The notes below the pieces were generated by a model. It made no database searches and was not told the origin of the DNA. It saw only the letters and a program-made list of their open reading frames with translations. A stretch of DNA of 64,000 nucleotides from Streptomyces scabiei 87.22 (GTDB taxonomy: Bacteria; Actinomycetota; Actinomycetes; Streptomycetales; Streptomycetaceae), in the NCBI RefSeq assembly GCF_000091305.1, contig NC_013929.1, positions 7,688,001-7,752,000 on the forward strand. The letters run 5' to 3'. How positions within the stretch are numbered: position 1 is the first letter of the stretch; each line of letters begins with the position of its first letter. Of the stretch, positions 8,575-16,915 are shown piece by piece. Both the position numbers and the translations under genes were made by a program.

Positions 8575-9048
8575 GTGCCCCGCAGCCTGGCCCACGCCCC
8601 GATCATGATTCTCAACGGCCCCAACCTGAACCTGCTGGGACAGCGGCAGCCCGAGATCTACGGCTCCGACACGCTCGCCGACGTCGAGGCGATGTGCGCC
8701 GAGGCGGCGGCCGCGCACGGCGGCACGGTGGACTTCCGGCAGTCCAACCACGAGGGCGAACTGGTCGACTGGATCCACGAGGCACGGCTGAACCACAGCG
8801 GGATCGTCATCAACCCCGGCGCCTACTCGCACACGTCCGTGGCGATCCTCGACGCCCTCAACACCTGCGACGGGCTGCCCGTCCTGGAGGTGCACATCTC
8901 CAACATCCACCGGCGCGAGACGTTCCGGCACCACTCGTACGTCTCGCTGCGCGCCGACGGGGTGATCGCCGGGTGCGGGGTGCAGGGCTATGTGTTCGGT
9001 GTGGAGCGGGTCGCCGCGCTCGCCGGGGCGGGCCGGGCGGACGCCTGA
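8575..9048 (+). CDS. aroQ: Type II 3-dehydroquinate dehydratase
   Basis: 157-aa dodecameric type II dehydroquinase converting 3-dehydroquinate to 3-dehydroshikimate in the shikimate pathway. Conserved elements are in order: MILNGPNLNLLGQRQPEIYG (with the catalytic Tyr in IYG), FRQSNHEGELVDWIH, INPGAYSHTSVAI, and VHISNIHRRETFRHHS with the catalytic His and Arg. Length equals the S. coelicolor enzyme. GTG 8575 is preceded by GGAGG at 8566–8570; the open frame extends further upstream only through the divergent promoter region. This is the housekeeping enzyme and is separate from the dehydroquinate-synthase-II-like gene of the biosynthetic cluster at 53246. Confidence 0.96.
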   Translation: MPRSLAHAPIMILNGPNLNLLGQRQPEIYGSDTLADVEAMCAEAAAAHGGTVDFRQSNHEGELVDWIHEARLNHSGIVINPGAYSHTSVAILDALNTCDGLPVLEVHISNIHRRETFRHHSYVSLRADGVIAGCGVQGYVFGVERVAALAGAGRADA

Positions 9049-9055
9049 GTCTGAC

Positions 9056-9099
9056 GGCGCCCGAGGCCGGCGGTCATGCCCGGTCTCCAGGCGGGCGCC
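9056..9099. terminator. Convergent terminator candidate (aroQ / ABC operon)
   Basis: GGCGCCCG (9056–9063) and CGGGCGCC (9092–9099) form an 8-bp stem between the convergent aroQ and the ABC ATPase gene, with a long loop containing further GC-rich pairing. Confidence 0.4.
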
Positions 9100-9101
9100 C
9101 C

Positions 9102-9884
9102 TTACAGACGGCCCGCCTCCACGATCCGGCGCAGGAACCGCCGCGTGCGTTCCTCGCGCGGGTCGCCGAAGACCCGTTCCGCGGTGCCGTGTTCCAGCAC
9201 CACGCCTCCGTCCAGGAAACAGACCTGGTCGGCGACGTCACGGGCGAAGCCCATCTCGTGGGTCGCGAGCACCATCGTCATGCCGTCGGCCTTCAGGTCA
9301 CGGACGACGTTCAGGACCTCGCCCACCAGCTCCGGGTCGAGGGCCGCGGTGATCTCGTCGAGCAGCAGCAGCCGGGGGCGTACGGCCAAGGCGCGCACGA
9401 TCGCCACCCGCTGTTGCTGGCCGCCGCTGAGCCGGTCGGGGTACGCGCCCGCCTTGCCGGTCAGCCCCAGCCGGTCCAGGAGGCCGTGGGCGCGTTCCTC
9501 GGCCTCCGCCCGGCCCACGCCGTGCACCCGCCGCGGAGCGAGGGTGATGTTGTCCAGCACCGTCATGTGCGGGAACAGGTTGTACGACTGGAACACCACA
9601 CCGATGCGGCGGCGTACCGCGTCCTGGTCGACGCGCGGGTCGGTGATCTCCTCGCCGTCCAGCCAGATCGCCCCGTCGTCGATGTCCTCCAGCAGGTTGG
9701 CGCAGCGCAGCAGCGTCGACTTGCCGGATCCGGAGGCGCCGATCAGCGCGGTGACGGTGTGCGGGGCGACCTCCAGGTCGACGTCCCGCAGCACGACCGA
9801 GCCGCCGAACGTCTTGCGCACGGCCTCCATCCGCAGCACGGGGGAGACCGCGCGGGCGTCCCGGATCTCCGCGGTGTCGCTCAT
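9102..9884 (-). CDS. Polar amino-acid ABC transporter, ATP-binding protein
   Basis: 260-aa GlnQ/HisP-type ATPase. It has Walker A (GASGSGKSTLL), Q-loop (VFQSYNLFPHMTVLDNI), signature (LSGGQQQRVAI), Walker B (LLLLDEITAALDPE) and H-loop (LATHEMGFARD). The LDEITAALDPELV form of Walker B, with Ile–Thr where most have Pro–Thr/Ser, is seen in this subfamily. Start ATG 9884 overlaps the permease stop as ATGA (9881–9884) and is preceded by GGGAGGAACGAC. Third gene of the binding protein–permease–ATPase operon reading leftwards from 11694. Confidence 0.95.
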   Translation of the reverse strand: MSDTAEIRDARAVSPVLRMEAVRKTFGGSVVLRDVDLEVAPHTVTALIGASGSGKSTLLRCANLLEDIDDGAIWLDGEEITDPRVDQDAVRRRIGVVFQSYNLFPHMTVLDNITLAPRRVHGVGRAEAEERAHGLLDRLGLTGKAGAYPDRLSGGQQQRVAIVRALAVRPRLLLLDEITAALDPELVGEVLNVVRDLKADGMTMVLATHEMGFARDVADQVCFLDGGVVLEHGTAERVFGDPREERTRRFLRRIVEAGRL

Positions 9885-10798
9885 GTCGTTCCTCCCTGCG
9901 CCCGCTGCCGGTCCATCCGGGCCGTGACCCAGTCGGTGAAGCGGGTCATGGGGATGGTCAGGGCGACGAAGACCAGTCCCGCGACGATGTAGGGCGTGTA
10001 GTTGAGGCTGCGTCCGACGATGATGTCGGCGGCACGTACGGCGTCGATCGCGCCGCCGATCGAGACCAGTCCGGTGTCCTTCTGGAGCGACACGAGGTCG
10101 TTGAGCAGGGGCGGCACCTGGCGGCGTACCGCCTGGGGGAGCACCACGTGCCGCAGCGCCTGGCGGTTGGTGAGGCCCAGCGAGCGGGCCGCCGCGCGCT
10201 GCGAGGGGTGCACCGACTCGATGCCGGCCCGGAACACCTCGGCCACGTACGCCGAGTACGTGAGCGTCAGCGCCGTGCCGCCGAGCAGCACCGGGTCGAC
10301 GGTCACCCCCTGGAGCCGGAGCGCCGGGACGCCCAGCACCACGATCATCAGATTGATGATCAGCGGCAGACCGCGGAAGAAGTCGGTGTACGCGGCGGCG
10401 AGCGCCCGCACGGGAAAGAACACCGGGCCGCGCAGGGTGCGGGCGACGGCGATCAGCATCCCGAGGACCAGGACGGCGACACCGCAGACCAGCAGCAGCC
10501 GGACGTTGAGCCACAGCCCTTCGAGCACCTTCGGGAGCGCCTCGCGCGCGTACTCGGCGCTGAAGAACGTCTCCCTGGTGCGCGGCCAGCCGGGAGCGTT
10601 GACGACGACCAGATACAGGACGAGGGCCGTGGCCAGGGTCGACAGGGCGGCGACCCCGGTGGCGCGGCGGGCCCGGTCGCGCCGGTAGCGCTCCCGGTCC
10701 AGGCGCCGCGGTGAGGGGACGTAGCCGTCGTCCCCGCCGGCCATGTCGCCGTCGCCGCCCGCGTCCTCCTGCCCGGACTCCTTCTCGACGACCGTCAC
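9881..10798 (-). CDS. Polar amino-acid ABC transporter, permease
   Basis: 305-aa HisM/GlnP-type permease with an N-terminal cytoplasmic tail, a separate first transmembrane helix (about residues 50–70) and the core five-helix domain. The EAA loop contacting the ATPase is visible as RAAARSLGLTNRQALRHVVLPQAVRR. The start chosen is GTG 10798, which overlaps the binding-protein stop (GTGA at 10795–10798), the same coupling style as the next junction; a longer frame upstream lies inside the binding-protein gene. No strong ribosome site is seen, consistent with translational coupling. Confidence 0.92.
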   Translation of the reverse strand: MTVVEKESGQEDAGGDGDMAGGDDGYVPSPRRLDRERYRRDRARRATGVAALSTLATALVLYLVVVNAPGWPRTRETFFSAEYAREALPKVLEGLWLNVRLLLVCGVAVLVLGMLIAVARTLRGPVFFPVRALAAAYTDFFRGLPLIINLMIVVLGVPALRLQGVTVDPVLLGGTALTLTYSAYVAEVFRAGIESVHPSQRAAARSLGLTNRQALRHVVLPQAVRRQVPPLLNDLVSLQKDTGLVSIGGAIDAVRAADIIVGRSLNYTPYIVAGLVFVALTIPMTRFTDWVTARMDRQRAQGGTT

Positions 10799-11694
10799 TT
10801 GAGCACCGGGGCGTCCACGGCCTCGGAGAGCCACCGCTGTTCGGTCTTCGCGAGCGTGCCGTCCTCGCGCAGCGCGTCCACGGCGGAGGTCACGCAGGAC
10901 GTGAGGGCACTGCCCTTGTCGAGGACGAGCCCGAACTGCTCGGGCGTGCCGCCCTGGTTCTCGAACTGGCCGACGACCTTCGCGTCCGTCACCTCGGCCC
11001 CCGTGATGTAGAACGCGGTCGGCAGGTCGACCACGATCGCGTCGATCTGGCCGTTCTTCAGCGCGGACTTGGCCTGGTCGTTCTTCGCGTACGCGGCGGC
11101 GTCCTGGGACGGCTTCACCACGTCGTCGATGTAGTCCAGGCTGGTGGTGCCGACCTGGGCGCCCAGATGCAGCTTCCTGAGGTCGGCGATGCTCCTGGCC
11201 TTCGCGGCCGCGGAGCCCTTCAGCGCGACGACGGCCTGGCGCACGTCGTAGTAGCCCGAGGAGAAGTCCACGGCCTTCCTGCGCTCGTCGCTGATCGAGA
11301 CCTGGTTGATGTCGAGGTCGAAGGTCTTCGCCCCCGGCGCGAACGCCTTGTTGAAGGGCACGCTCTGCCAGACGACGTCCTGCTTCGCGTAACCGAGCCG
11401 CTCGGCCACGGCGTAGGCGACGGCCGACTCGAAGCCCTCACCGTTCTTCGGGTCGTCCTTCCTGAACCAGGGCTCGTACGCGGGTTCGTCGGTGGCGACG
11501 GTCAGCTTGCCCGGGGTCTTCGTGTCCAACTCACCCTTGGCGCAGGACGCCCCGGACGCCGAGGCGGAGGCCGAGCCGGAGGTGTCCCCCTCCGGCTGCG
11601 GGGCGCAGCCCACCGCGACGGCGGCGAGCAGGGCGGCTAGGGCGGCGGAGGCGGCACGGCGCGGGGTGCGCGAGGCTCGCAGGACGGGAGACAT
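10795..11694 (-). CDS. Polar amino-acid ABC transporter, substrate-binding lipoprotein
   Basis: 299-aa extracellular lipoprotein of the SBP_bac_3 family. Residues 1–30 are a lipoprotein signal with lipobox AVAVGC (Cys30), followed by a Ser/Ala-rich tether. The mature part begins LTVATDEPAYEPWF and has the family core GFESAVAYAVAERLGY, FDLDINQVSIS, ERRKAVDFSSGYYD and LHLGAQVGTTSLDYI. It delivers a polar amino acid to the permease/ATPase encoded downstream. Start ATG 11694 gives a clean signal peptide; longer in-frame starts upstream would add an implausible leader. A perfect 12-bp palindrome (CGGGACGTCCCG, 11711–11722) sits 16 bp upstream and could be an operator. Confidence 0.93.
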   Translation of the reverse strand: MSPVLRASRTPRRAASAALAALLAAVAVGCAPQPEGDTSGSASASASGASCAKGELDTKTPGKLTVATDEPAYEPWFRKDDPKNGEGFESAVAYAVAERLGYAKQDVVWQSVPFNKAFAPGAKTFDLDINQVSISDERRKAVDFSSGYYDVRQAVVALKGSAAAKARSIADLRKLHLGAQVGTTSLDYIDDVVKPSQDAAAYAKNDQAKSALKNGQIDAIVVDLPTAFYITGAEVTDAKVVGQFENQGGTPEQFGLVLDKGSALTSCVTSAVDALREDGTLAKTEQRWLSEAVDAPVLK

Positions 11695-12023
11695 GGCGTG
11701 AGATTGACAGCGGGACGTCCCGTTTGTCGAGGTCACCTCGGTAACTGTCCGCATTGTGGGAACGCGTGTTGCATTTCTGTGAACGCCGTTCCCGCACCTG
11801 CCGGGCGGGGCCGCCGGCCGAGGGCGGGGATGGGTGGCCGGCGGCCCGTCCACGCGGGAGCCGTCATCCCGTGCGGACCTGCTTCCAGTGGACTACGCCA
11901 CGGCGTACGCCGGGAGCGCGCGCGGGATGTCGGCGTGTGTGCTCGATTCACACGGGGCGCGCGCGGTCGGGTGCACGCCCCTTTGTCCGCCGCTTCACCA
12001 ACTGCCTTACGCCGTCCGGGAGT
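11695..12023. other. Intergenic region upstream of ABC importer operon
   Basis: 329 bp without a credible gene. It holds the palindrome CGGGACGTCCCG at 11711–11722 next to the lipoprotein start, and beyond that only unstructured GC-rich sequence between the ABC operon and the hydrolase gene, both on the minus strand. Short open frames here lack ribosome sites. Confidence 0.6.
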
Positions 12024-12680
12024 TCACCAGCCCCGTGCGCGCCACTCGGGCAGGTGCGGGCGCTCCGCGCCGAGCGTGGTGTCGTTGCCGTGGCCCGGGT
12101 AGACCCAGGTCTCGTCCGGCAGAGCGTCGAAGATCTTCGTCTCCACGTCGTGGATGAGGCGGGCGAACGCCTCCGGGTCCTTGCGGGTGTTGCCGACCCC
12201 GCCCGGAAAGAGGCAGTCCCCGGTGAACACGTGCGGGTGCCCGTGCGGGTCGTCGTAGACCAGGGCGATCGAGCCCGGGGTGTGGCCCACCAGGTGGCGT
12301 GCGGTGAGTTCCACGTGCCCGACCCGGATGGTGTCGCCGTCGCCGACGGGGACGTCGGTGGCCACCGGGATGCCCTCGGCGTCGTCCCGGCCCGCGTACG
12401 TGCGGGCGCCGGTGGCCGCCACGACCTCGGCGAGGGCCTGCCAGTGATCGCCGTGCCGGTGCGTGGTGACCACGGACGCGATCCCGTCGTCACCGATGAG
12501 GGTGAGCAGGGTGCCCGCGTCGTTGGCGGCGTCGATCAGCAGCTGCTCGTCGGTGGCCCGGCAGCGCAGCAGGTACGCGTTGTTGTCCATCGGGCCGACG
12601 GCGACCTTGGAGATCATCAGGTCCCGCAGCTCGTGCACATCCGCAGGACCGCCGACCTTCACCGCTCCGCTGTACGTCAT
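12024..12680 (-). CDS. Metallo-beta-lactamase-fold hydrolase (glyoxalase II-like)
   Basis: 218-aa MBL-fold hydrolase. The metal ligands are clear: THRHGDHW, then LVGHTPGS, then FTGDCLFPGG and the terminal YPGHGNDTT. The pattern matches glyoxalase II/persulfide-dioxygenase-like hydrolases acting on thioester-type substrates, and the small size fits the stand-alone actinobacterial members. It lies 9 bp downstream of the mycothiol-dependent isomerase-like gene (12690) and is probably co-transcribed with it. The pairing with a mycothiol-related protein suggests a thiol-detoxification role, which is an inference. Confidence 0.88.
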   Translation of the reverse strand: MTYSGAVKVGGPADVHELRDLMISKVAVGPMDNNAYLLRCRATDEQLLIDAANDAGTLLTLIGDDGIASVVTTHRHGDHWQALAEVVAATGARTYAGRDDAEGIPVATDVPVGDGDTIRVGHVELTARHLVGHTPGSIALVYDDPHGHPHVFTGDCLFPGGVGNTRKDPEAFARLIHDVETKIFDALPDETWVYPGHGNDTTLGAERPHLPEWRARGW

Positions 12681-12689
12681 GGGAGCAGC

Positions 12690-13376
12690 CTATAGCGGGG
12701 GCAGCGAGGGGAGAGTCCCTCCTTCCGCGCGCAGTGCGGTGCCCTCGGTGCGGCCCGCGAGCCAGCCCAGGAGCGCCGGCGCGGTGCCGGTCACCGTCAC
12801 CACGGATCCGGAAGCGGCGCCACCGGTGGTCCACGCGCGCGTACCGTCCGTCACCCGGGTGTGCGGCACGCCGGGGTGCCCGGTGAACCGGTCGACGAGG
12901 AAGCCGATCTCCCGCTCCGTGAACTCCGGCGGAAGATCCTCCAGCTCGTAGCCGATGCCGAGGTCCACGTGATGGATCTCCACCTCGATCCAGCGCCGGA
13001 AGGGCACCCGCGCCGCGGAGTCCGTGACGCCGTTGCGCAGTTCGACCGTGCGGGTCCAGTCCGCGGGGAGCGCGGCGGCGTCCTCGAAGCGGTCCGCGCT
13101 GTCGCGCACGTCGGCGAGCTGTTCCTTCAGGGGGCGCGGCGCGTCCCGCTCGATGTCGGCGTCCCGGGCCTCGGCGGAGGCGTACATGGGGCGGCCCTCG
13201 AAGACGTTCACCAGCGCGTCGGCGTTGCGCGCGAGATGGGCGAGGACGTGTCCCCGGGTCCAGCCGGGCAGCCGTGACGCCTCGGTCACAGCGGCGTTGT
13301 CCAGTCGGGCGGCCGCGGTGAGCAGCCGGTCCGTCGCTTCTCGTACAGAGGCCAGGTCACGCGCGTGATCCATCAT
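12690..13376 (-). CDS. Maleylpyruvate isomerase family mycothiol-dependent protein
   Basis: 228-aa protein of the MDMPI/DinB-like superfamily. The N-terminal four-helix metal-binding domain has the characteristic LPGWTRGHVLAHLARNADAL with metal-ligand His, and WIEVEIHHVDLG supplies further His ligands. The C-terminal domain (from about residue 150) is the small MDMPI_C-type fold. Relatives use mycothiol for isomerisation or S-transfer, but most Streptomyces copies are uncharacterised. Start at ATG 13376, with ATG 13373 directly following as an alternative; the ribosome site is weak. The upstream region is shared with the divergent uvrA. Confidence 0.82.
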   Translation of the reverse strand: MMDHARDLASVREATDRLLTAAARLDNAAVTEASRLPGWTRGHVLAHLARNADALVNVFEGRPMYASAEARDADIERDAPRPLKEQLADVRDSADRFEDAAALPADWTRTVELRNGVTDSAARVPFRRWIEVEIHHVDLGIGYELEDLPPEFTEREIGFLVDRFTGHPGVPHTRVTDGTRAWTTGGAASGSVVTVTGTAPALLGWLAGRTEGTALRAEGGTLPSLPPL

Positions 13377-13523
13377 GCCGTCGACCCTAGCCCCGGCCAC
13401 ACCTTCGGGTGAAGGAGTCCGGCCACGCCCGCAAATCGAATGCACGTGCTATATGGTCGGGTGTGGCGTCGGGCATGCTGGAAGACCCGGGAATTGTTCT
13501 GGAACGGGGAAACAGGACCGGCG

Positions 13524-13546
13524 CTGTCAGTGGCTCCCCCTAGTCT
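13524..13546 (+). promoter_or_regulatory. RecA-NDp/PafBC-like DNA-damage promoter of uvrA
   Basis: CTGTCAGTGGC (13524–13534), six bases, then TAGTCT (13541–13546), close to the actinobacterial RecA-NDp consensus TTGTCAGTGGC-N6-TAGGGT. This LexA-independent promoter type is recognised with PafBC in mycobacteria. It is 56 bp upstream of the uvrA start. Confidence 0.72.
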
Positions 13547-13601
13547 GTGGAGGACGGGGGCTCCGGCCCCTGTCACTCACTCAAGAAAGGTGCGGACCGG
13601 C

Positions 13602-16600
13602 GTGGCCGACCGTCTCATCGTCCGTGGCGCGCGCGAGCACAACCTGAAGAACGTCTCGCTCGACCTGCCACGCGACTCGCTCATCGTCTTCACGGGCCTG
13701 TCGGGGTCGGGCAAGTCCTCGCTGGCCTTCGACACGATCTTCGCCGAGGGGCAGCGCCGGTACGTCGAGTCGCTCTCCTCCTACGCCCGGCAGTTCCTCG
13801 GGCAGATGGACAAGCCGGACGTCGACTTCATCGAGGGTCTGTCCCCGGCGGTCTCCATCGACCAGAAGTCGACCTCGCGCAACCCGCGCTCGACGGTCGG
13901 CACGATCACCGAGGTCTACGACTACCTCCGGCTGCTCTTCGCGCGCATCGGCAAGCCGCACTGTCCCGAGTGCTCCCGCCCGATCTCCCGCCAGTCGCCG
14001 CAGGCCATCGTCGACCGGGTGCTGGAGCTGCCCGAGGGCAGCCGCTTCCAGGTCCTCTCGCCGCTGGTGCGCGAGCGCAAGGGCGAGTTCGTCGACCTCT
14101 TCGCGGATCTGCAGACCAAGGGGTACAGCCGCGCGCGGGTGGACGGCGAGACCGTGCAGCTCTCCAGCCCGCCCACGCTGAAGAAGCAGGAGAAGCACAC
14201 CATCGAGGTGGTCGTCGACCGCCTGACCGTGAAGGACTCCGCCAAGCGCCGCCTCACCGACTCCGTGGAGACGGCCCTCGGCCTCTCCGGCGGCATGGTC
14301 GTGCTCGACTTCGTCGACCTCCCCGAGGACGACCCCGAGCGCGAGCGCATGTTCTCGGAGCACCTGTACTGCCCGTACGACGACCTGTCCTTCGAGGAGC
14401 TGGAGCCCCGCTCCTTCTCGTTCAACTCGCCCTTCGGCGCCTGCCCCGACTGCTCCGGCATCGGCACGCGCATGGAGGTCGACCCCGAGCTGATCGTCCC
14501 GGACGAGGACAAGTCGCTCGACGAGGGAGCCATCCACCCCTGGTCGCACGGCCACACCAAGGACTACTTCGGCCGTCTCATCGGCGCGCTCGCCGAGGCG
14601 CTGGGGTTCCGCACCGACATCCCCTTCGCCGGACTCCCGCAGCGCGCGCGGAAGGCGCTGCTGTACGGCCACAAGACGCAGATCGAGGTGCGCTACCGCA
14701 ACCGGTACGGGCGCGAGCGGGTCTACACGACCGCCTTCGAGGGGGCCGTCCCCTTCGTGAAGCGACGGCACGGCGAGGCCGAGAGCGACGCCAGCCGCGA
14801 GCGCTTCGAGGGCTACATGCGCGAGGTGCCCTGCCCCACGTGCGAGGGCACCCGGCTGAAGCCGATCGTCCTCGCGGTCACGGTCATGGAGAAGTCGATC
14901 GCCGAGGTCGCCGCCATGTCCATCAGCGACTGCGCCGACTTCCTGGGCAAGCTCAGGCTCAACAGCCGCGACAAGAAGATCGCCGAGCGCGTGCTGAAGG
15001 AGGTCAACGAACGGCTGCGGTTCCTGGTCGACGTCGGCCTCGACTACCTCTCGCTGAACCGCGCGGCCGGCACGCTCTCCGGCGGCGAGGCCCAGCGCAT
15101 CCGGCTGGCCACCCAGATCGGCTCCGGTCTCGTCGGCGTGCTCTACGTCCTCGACGAGCCGTCCATCGGTCTCCACCAGCGTGACAACCACCGGCTCATC
15201 GAGACCCTGGTCCGGCTGCGCGACATGGGCAACACGCTCATCGTCGTCGAGCACGACGAGGACACCATCAAGATGGCCGACTGGATCGTCGACATCGGTC
15301 CCGGCGCCGGCGAGCACGGCGGCAAGGTCGTGCACAGCGGCTCGCTCAAGGAGCTGCTGGACAACGCCGAGTCGCAGACCGGGCAGTACCTCTCGGGCCG
15401 CAAGGCCATCCCGCTGCCCGACATCCGCCGCCCGCTCGACCCCTCGCGGCAGCTCACGGTGCACGGCGCCCGGGAGAACAACCTCCAGGACATCGACGTC
15501 TCGTTCCCGCTCGGCGTCTTCACCGCCGTCACCGGGGTGTCCGGCTCCGGCAAGTCCACGCTGGTCAACGACATCCTGTACACGCACCTGGCCCGCGAGC
15601 TGAACGGCGCGAGGAGCGTGCCCGGCCGGCACACGCGCGTGGACGGCGACGACCTCGTCGACAAGGTCGTGCACGTCGACCAGTCGCCGATCGGCCGGAC
15701 GCCCCGGTCCAACCCGGCGACGTACACCGGTGTCTTCGACCACGTCCGCAAGCTGTTCGCCGAGACCACCGAGGCGAAGGTCCGCGGCTATCTGCCCGGC
15801 CGCTTCTCCTTCAACGTCAAGGGCGGCCGCTGCGAGAACTGCGCGGGCGACGGCACCATCAAGATCGAGATGAACTTCCTCCCGGACGTCTACGTCCCGT
15901 GCGAGGTCTGCCACGGCGCCCGGTACAACCGGGAGACCCTGGAGGTCCACTACAAGGGCAAGTCCATCGCCGACGTGCTGAACATGCCGATCGAGGAGGC
16001 GACCGACTTCTTCGAGGCCGTCCCCGCGATCGCCCGCCACCTCCGGACGCTGAAGGACGTCGGTCTCGGATACGTCCGGCTCGGGCAGTCCGCGACCACC
16101 CTGTCCGGCGGTGAGGCGCAGCGCGTCAAGCTCGCCAGTGAGCTGCAGCGCCGTTCCACCGGACGCACGGTCTACGTCCTGGACGAGCCGACCACCGGTC
16201 TGCACTTCGAGGACATCAGCAAGCTCCTCACCGTGCTGTCCGGCCTGGTCGACAAGGGCAACACGGTCATCGTCATCGAGCACAACCTCGACGTGATCAA
16301 GACAGCCGACTGGGTCGTGGACATGGGTCCCGAGGGCGGCGCCGGAGGTGGCCTCGTCATCGCCGAGGGCACGCCCGAGCAGGTCGCCGGGGTGCCGGCC
16401 AGCCACACGGGCAAGTTCCTGCGGGAGATCCTGGGCGCCGACCGGATCAGCGACGCGGCCCAGGTGAAGGCCCCGCGCAAGGCCGCCGCCAAGCGGGCGG
16501 TCGCCGCCGGTGCGACGGCGAAGAAGACGGCGTCGGCCCGCACGACGACGGCGTCGGCCCGCACGACGACGGCTGCCGCGAAGACGGCCACGGCCGGGAA

Positions 16601-16676
16601 GACGGCCACGAAGAAGGCCGCCCCCGCGAAGAAGGCGACCCCCGCGAAGCGGACCACGCGGGCCCGCGAGGACTGA
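13602..16676 (+). CDS. uvrA: UvrABC system protein A (excinuclease ATPase)
   Basis: 1024-aa damage-recognition ATPase of nucleotide excision repair, dimeric and DNA-binding. Two ABC modules are visible: Walker A GLSGSGKSS (about residues 31–39), first zinc-finger Cys pair in HCPECSRP, the second C-x2-C in CPDCSGIG, signature LSGGEAQRIRLA; second Walker A GVSGSGKSTL (about residue 645), the large zinc finger from CENCAGDG to CEVCHG, signature LSGGEAQRVKLA and Walker B YVLDEPTTGL. The last 65–70 residues are a Lys/Ala/Thr-rich, histone H1-like tail absent from E. coli UvrA (940 aa). Start GTG 13602 begins VADRLIVRGAREHNL, the canonical UvrA N-terminus; the upstream open frame is leader. A RecA-NDp-like promoter precedes it and a strong hairpin follows. 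Confidence 0.97.
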   Translation: MADRLIVRGAREHNLKNVSLDLPRDSLIVFTGLSGSGKSSLAFDTIFAEGQRRYVESLSSYARQFLGQMDKPDVDFIEGLSPAVSIDQKSTSRNPRSTVGTITEVYDYLRLLFARIGKPHCPECSRPISRQSPQAIVDRVLELPEGSRFQVLSPLVRERKGEFVDLFADLQTKGYSRARVDGETVQLSSPPTLKKQEKHTIEVVVDRLTVKDSAKRRLTDSVETALGLSGGMVVLDFVDLPEDDPERERMFSEHLYCPYDDLSFEELEPRSFSFNSPFGACPDCSGIGTRMEVDPELIVPDEDKSLDEGAIHPWSHGHTKDYFGRLIGALAEALGFRTDIPFAGLPQRARKALLYGHKTQIEVRYRNRYGRERVYTTAFEGAVPFVKRRHGEAESDASRERFEGYMREVPCPTCEGTRLKPIVLAVTVMEKSIAEVAAMSISDCADFLGKLRLNSRDKKIAERVLKEVNERLRFLVDVGLDYLSLNRAAGTLSGGEAQRIRLATQIGSGLVGVLYVLDEPSIGLHQRDNHRLIETLVRLRDMGNTLIVVEHDEDTIKMADWIVDIGPGAGEHGGKVVHSGSLKELLDNAESQTGQYLSGRKAIPLPDIRRPLDPSRQLTVHGARENNLQDIDVSFPLGVFTAVTGVSGSGKSTLVNDILYTHLARELNGARSVPGRHTRVDGDDLVDKVVHVDQSPIGRTPRSNPATYTGVFDHVRKLFAETTEAKVRGYLPGRFSFNVKGGRCENCAGDGTIKIEMNFLPDVYVPCEVCHGARYNRETLEVHYKGKSIADVLNMPIEEATDFFEAVPAIARHLRTLKDVGLGYVRLGQSATTLSGGEAQRVKLASELQRRSTGRTVYVLDEPTTGLHFEDISKLLTVLSGLVDKGNTVIVIEHNLDVIKTADWVVDMGPEGGAGGGLVIAEGTPEQVAGVPASHTGKFLREILGADRISDAAQVKAPRKAAAKRAVAAGATAKKTASARTTTASARTTTAAAKTATAGKTATKKAAPAKKATPAKRTTRARED

Positions 16677-16678
16677 GA

Positions 16679-16763
16679 GGACCGACGAGCCCGGGGACCG
16701 ACGAGCCCGGGAACCCCGGGCGTCCCCGGGACGCAAGGAGACCCGGGGACGCAAGGAGACCCC
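16679..16763 (+). repeat. Two short tandem duplications downstream of uvrA
   Basis: Two adjacent tandem pairs: a 16-bp unit GGACCGACGAGCCCGG at 16679–16694 and 16695–16710, and an 18-bp unit beginning GGGACGCAAGGAGACCC at 16728–16745 and 16746–16763 (last base differs). They lie just past the uvrA stop and are probably slippage products in non-coding DNA. Confidence 0.85.
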
Positions 16764-16810
16764 GGGCGCCCAGGCGCCCGGACGGCCGGGCCGGCGATCT
16801 CCCGGACCCT

Positions 16811-16845
16811 GCGGTGGCCCGCGGGAACTCCCCGCGGGCCACCGC
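16811..16845 (+). terminator. uvrA terminator hairpin
   Basis: Perfect 15-bp stem GCGGTGGCCCGCGGG / CCCGCGGGCCACCGC with a 5-nt loop (AACTC), 134 bp after the uvrA stop. There is no T-tract, as is common for Streptomyces terminators. Confidence 0.8.
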
Positions 16846-16915
16846 GCGTCGCACACCGGCCGAGGGGGTGGCGGAAGGGTCACCCCGGGCGGGGCGCACC
16901 CTGTACGTTCGACGC

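Noticed and set aside
13581..16883. 1100-codon open frame antisense to uvrA
   Set aside because: Shadow of the high third-position GC of uvrA; no ribosome site, and its product is low-complexity Val/Asp/Gly/Arg-rich.
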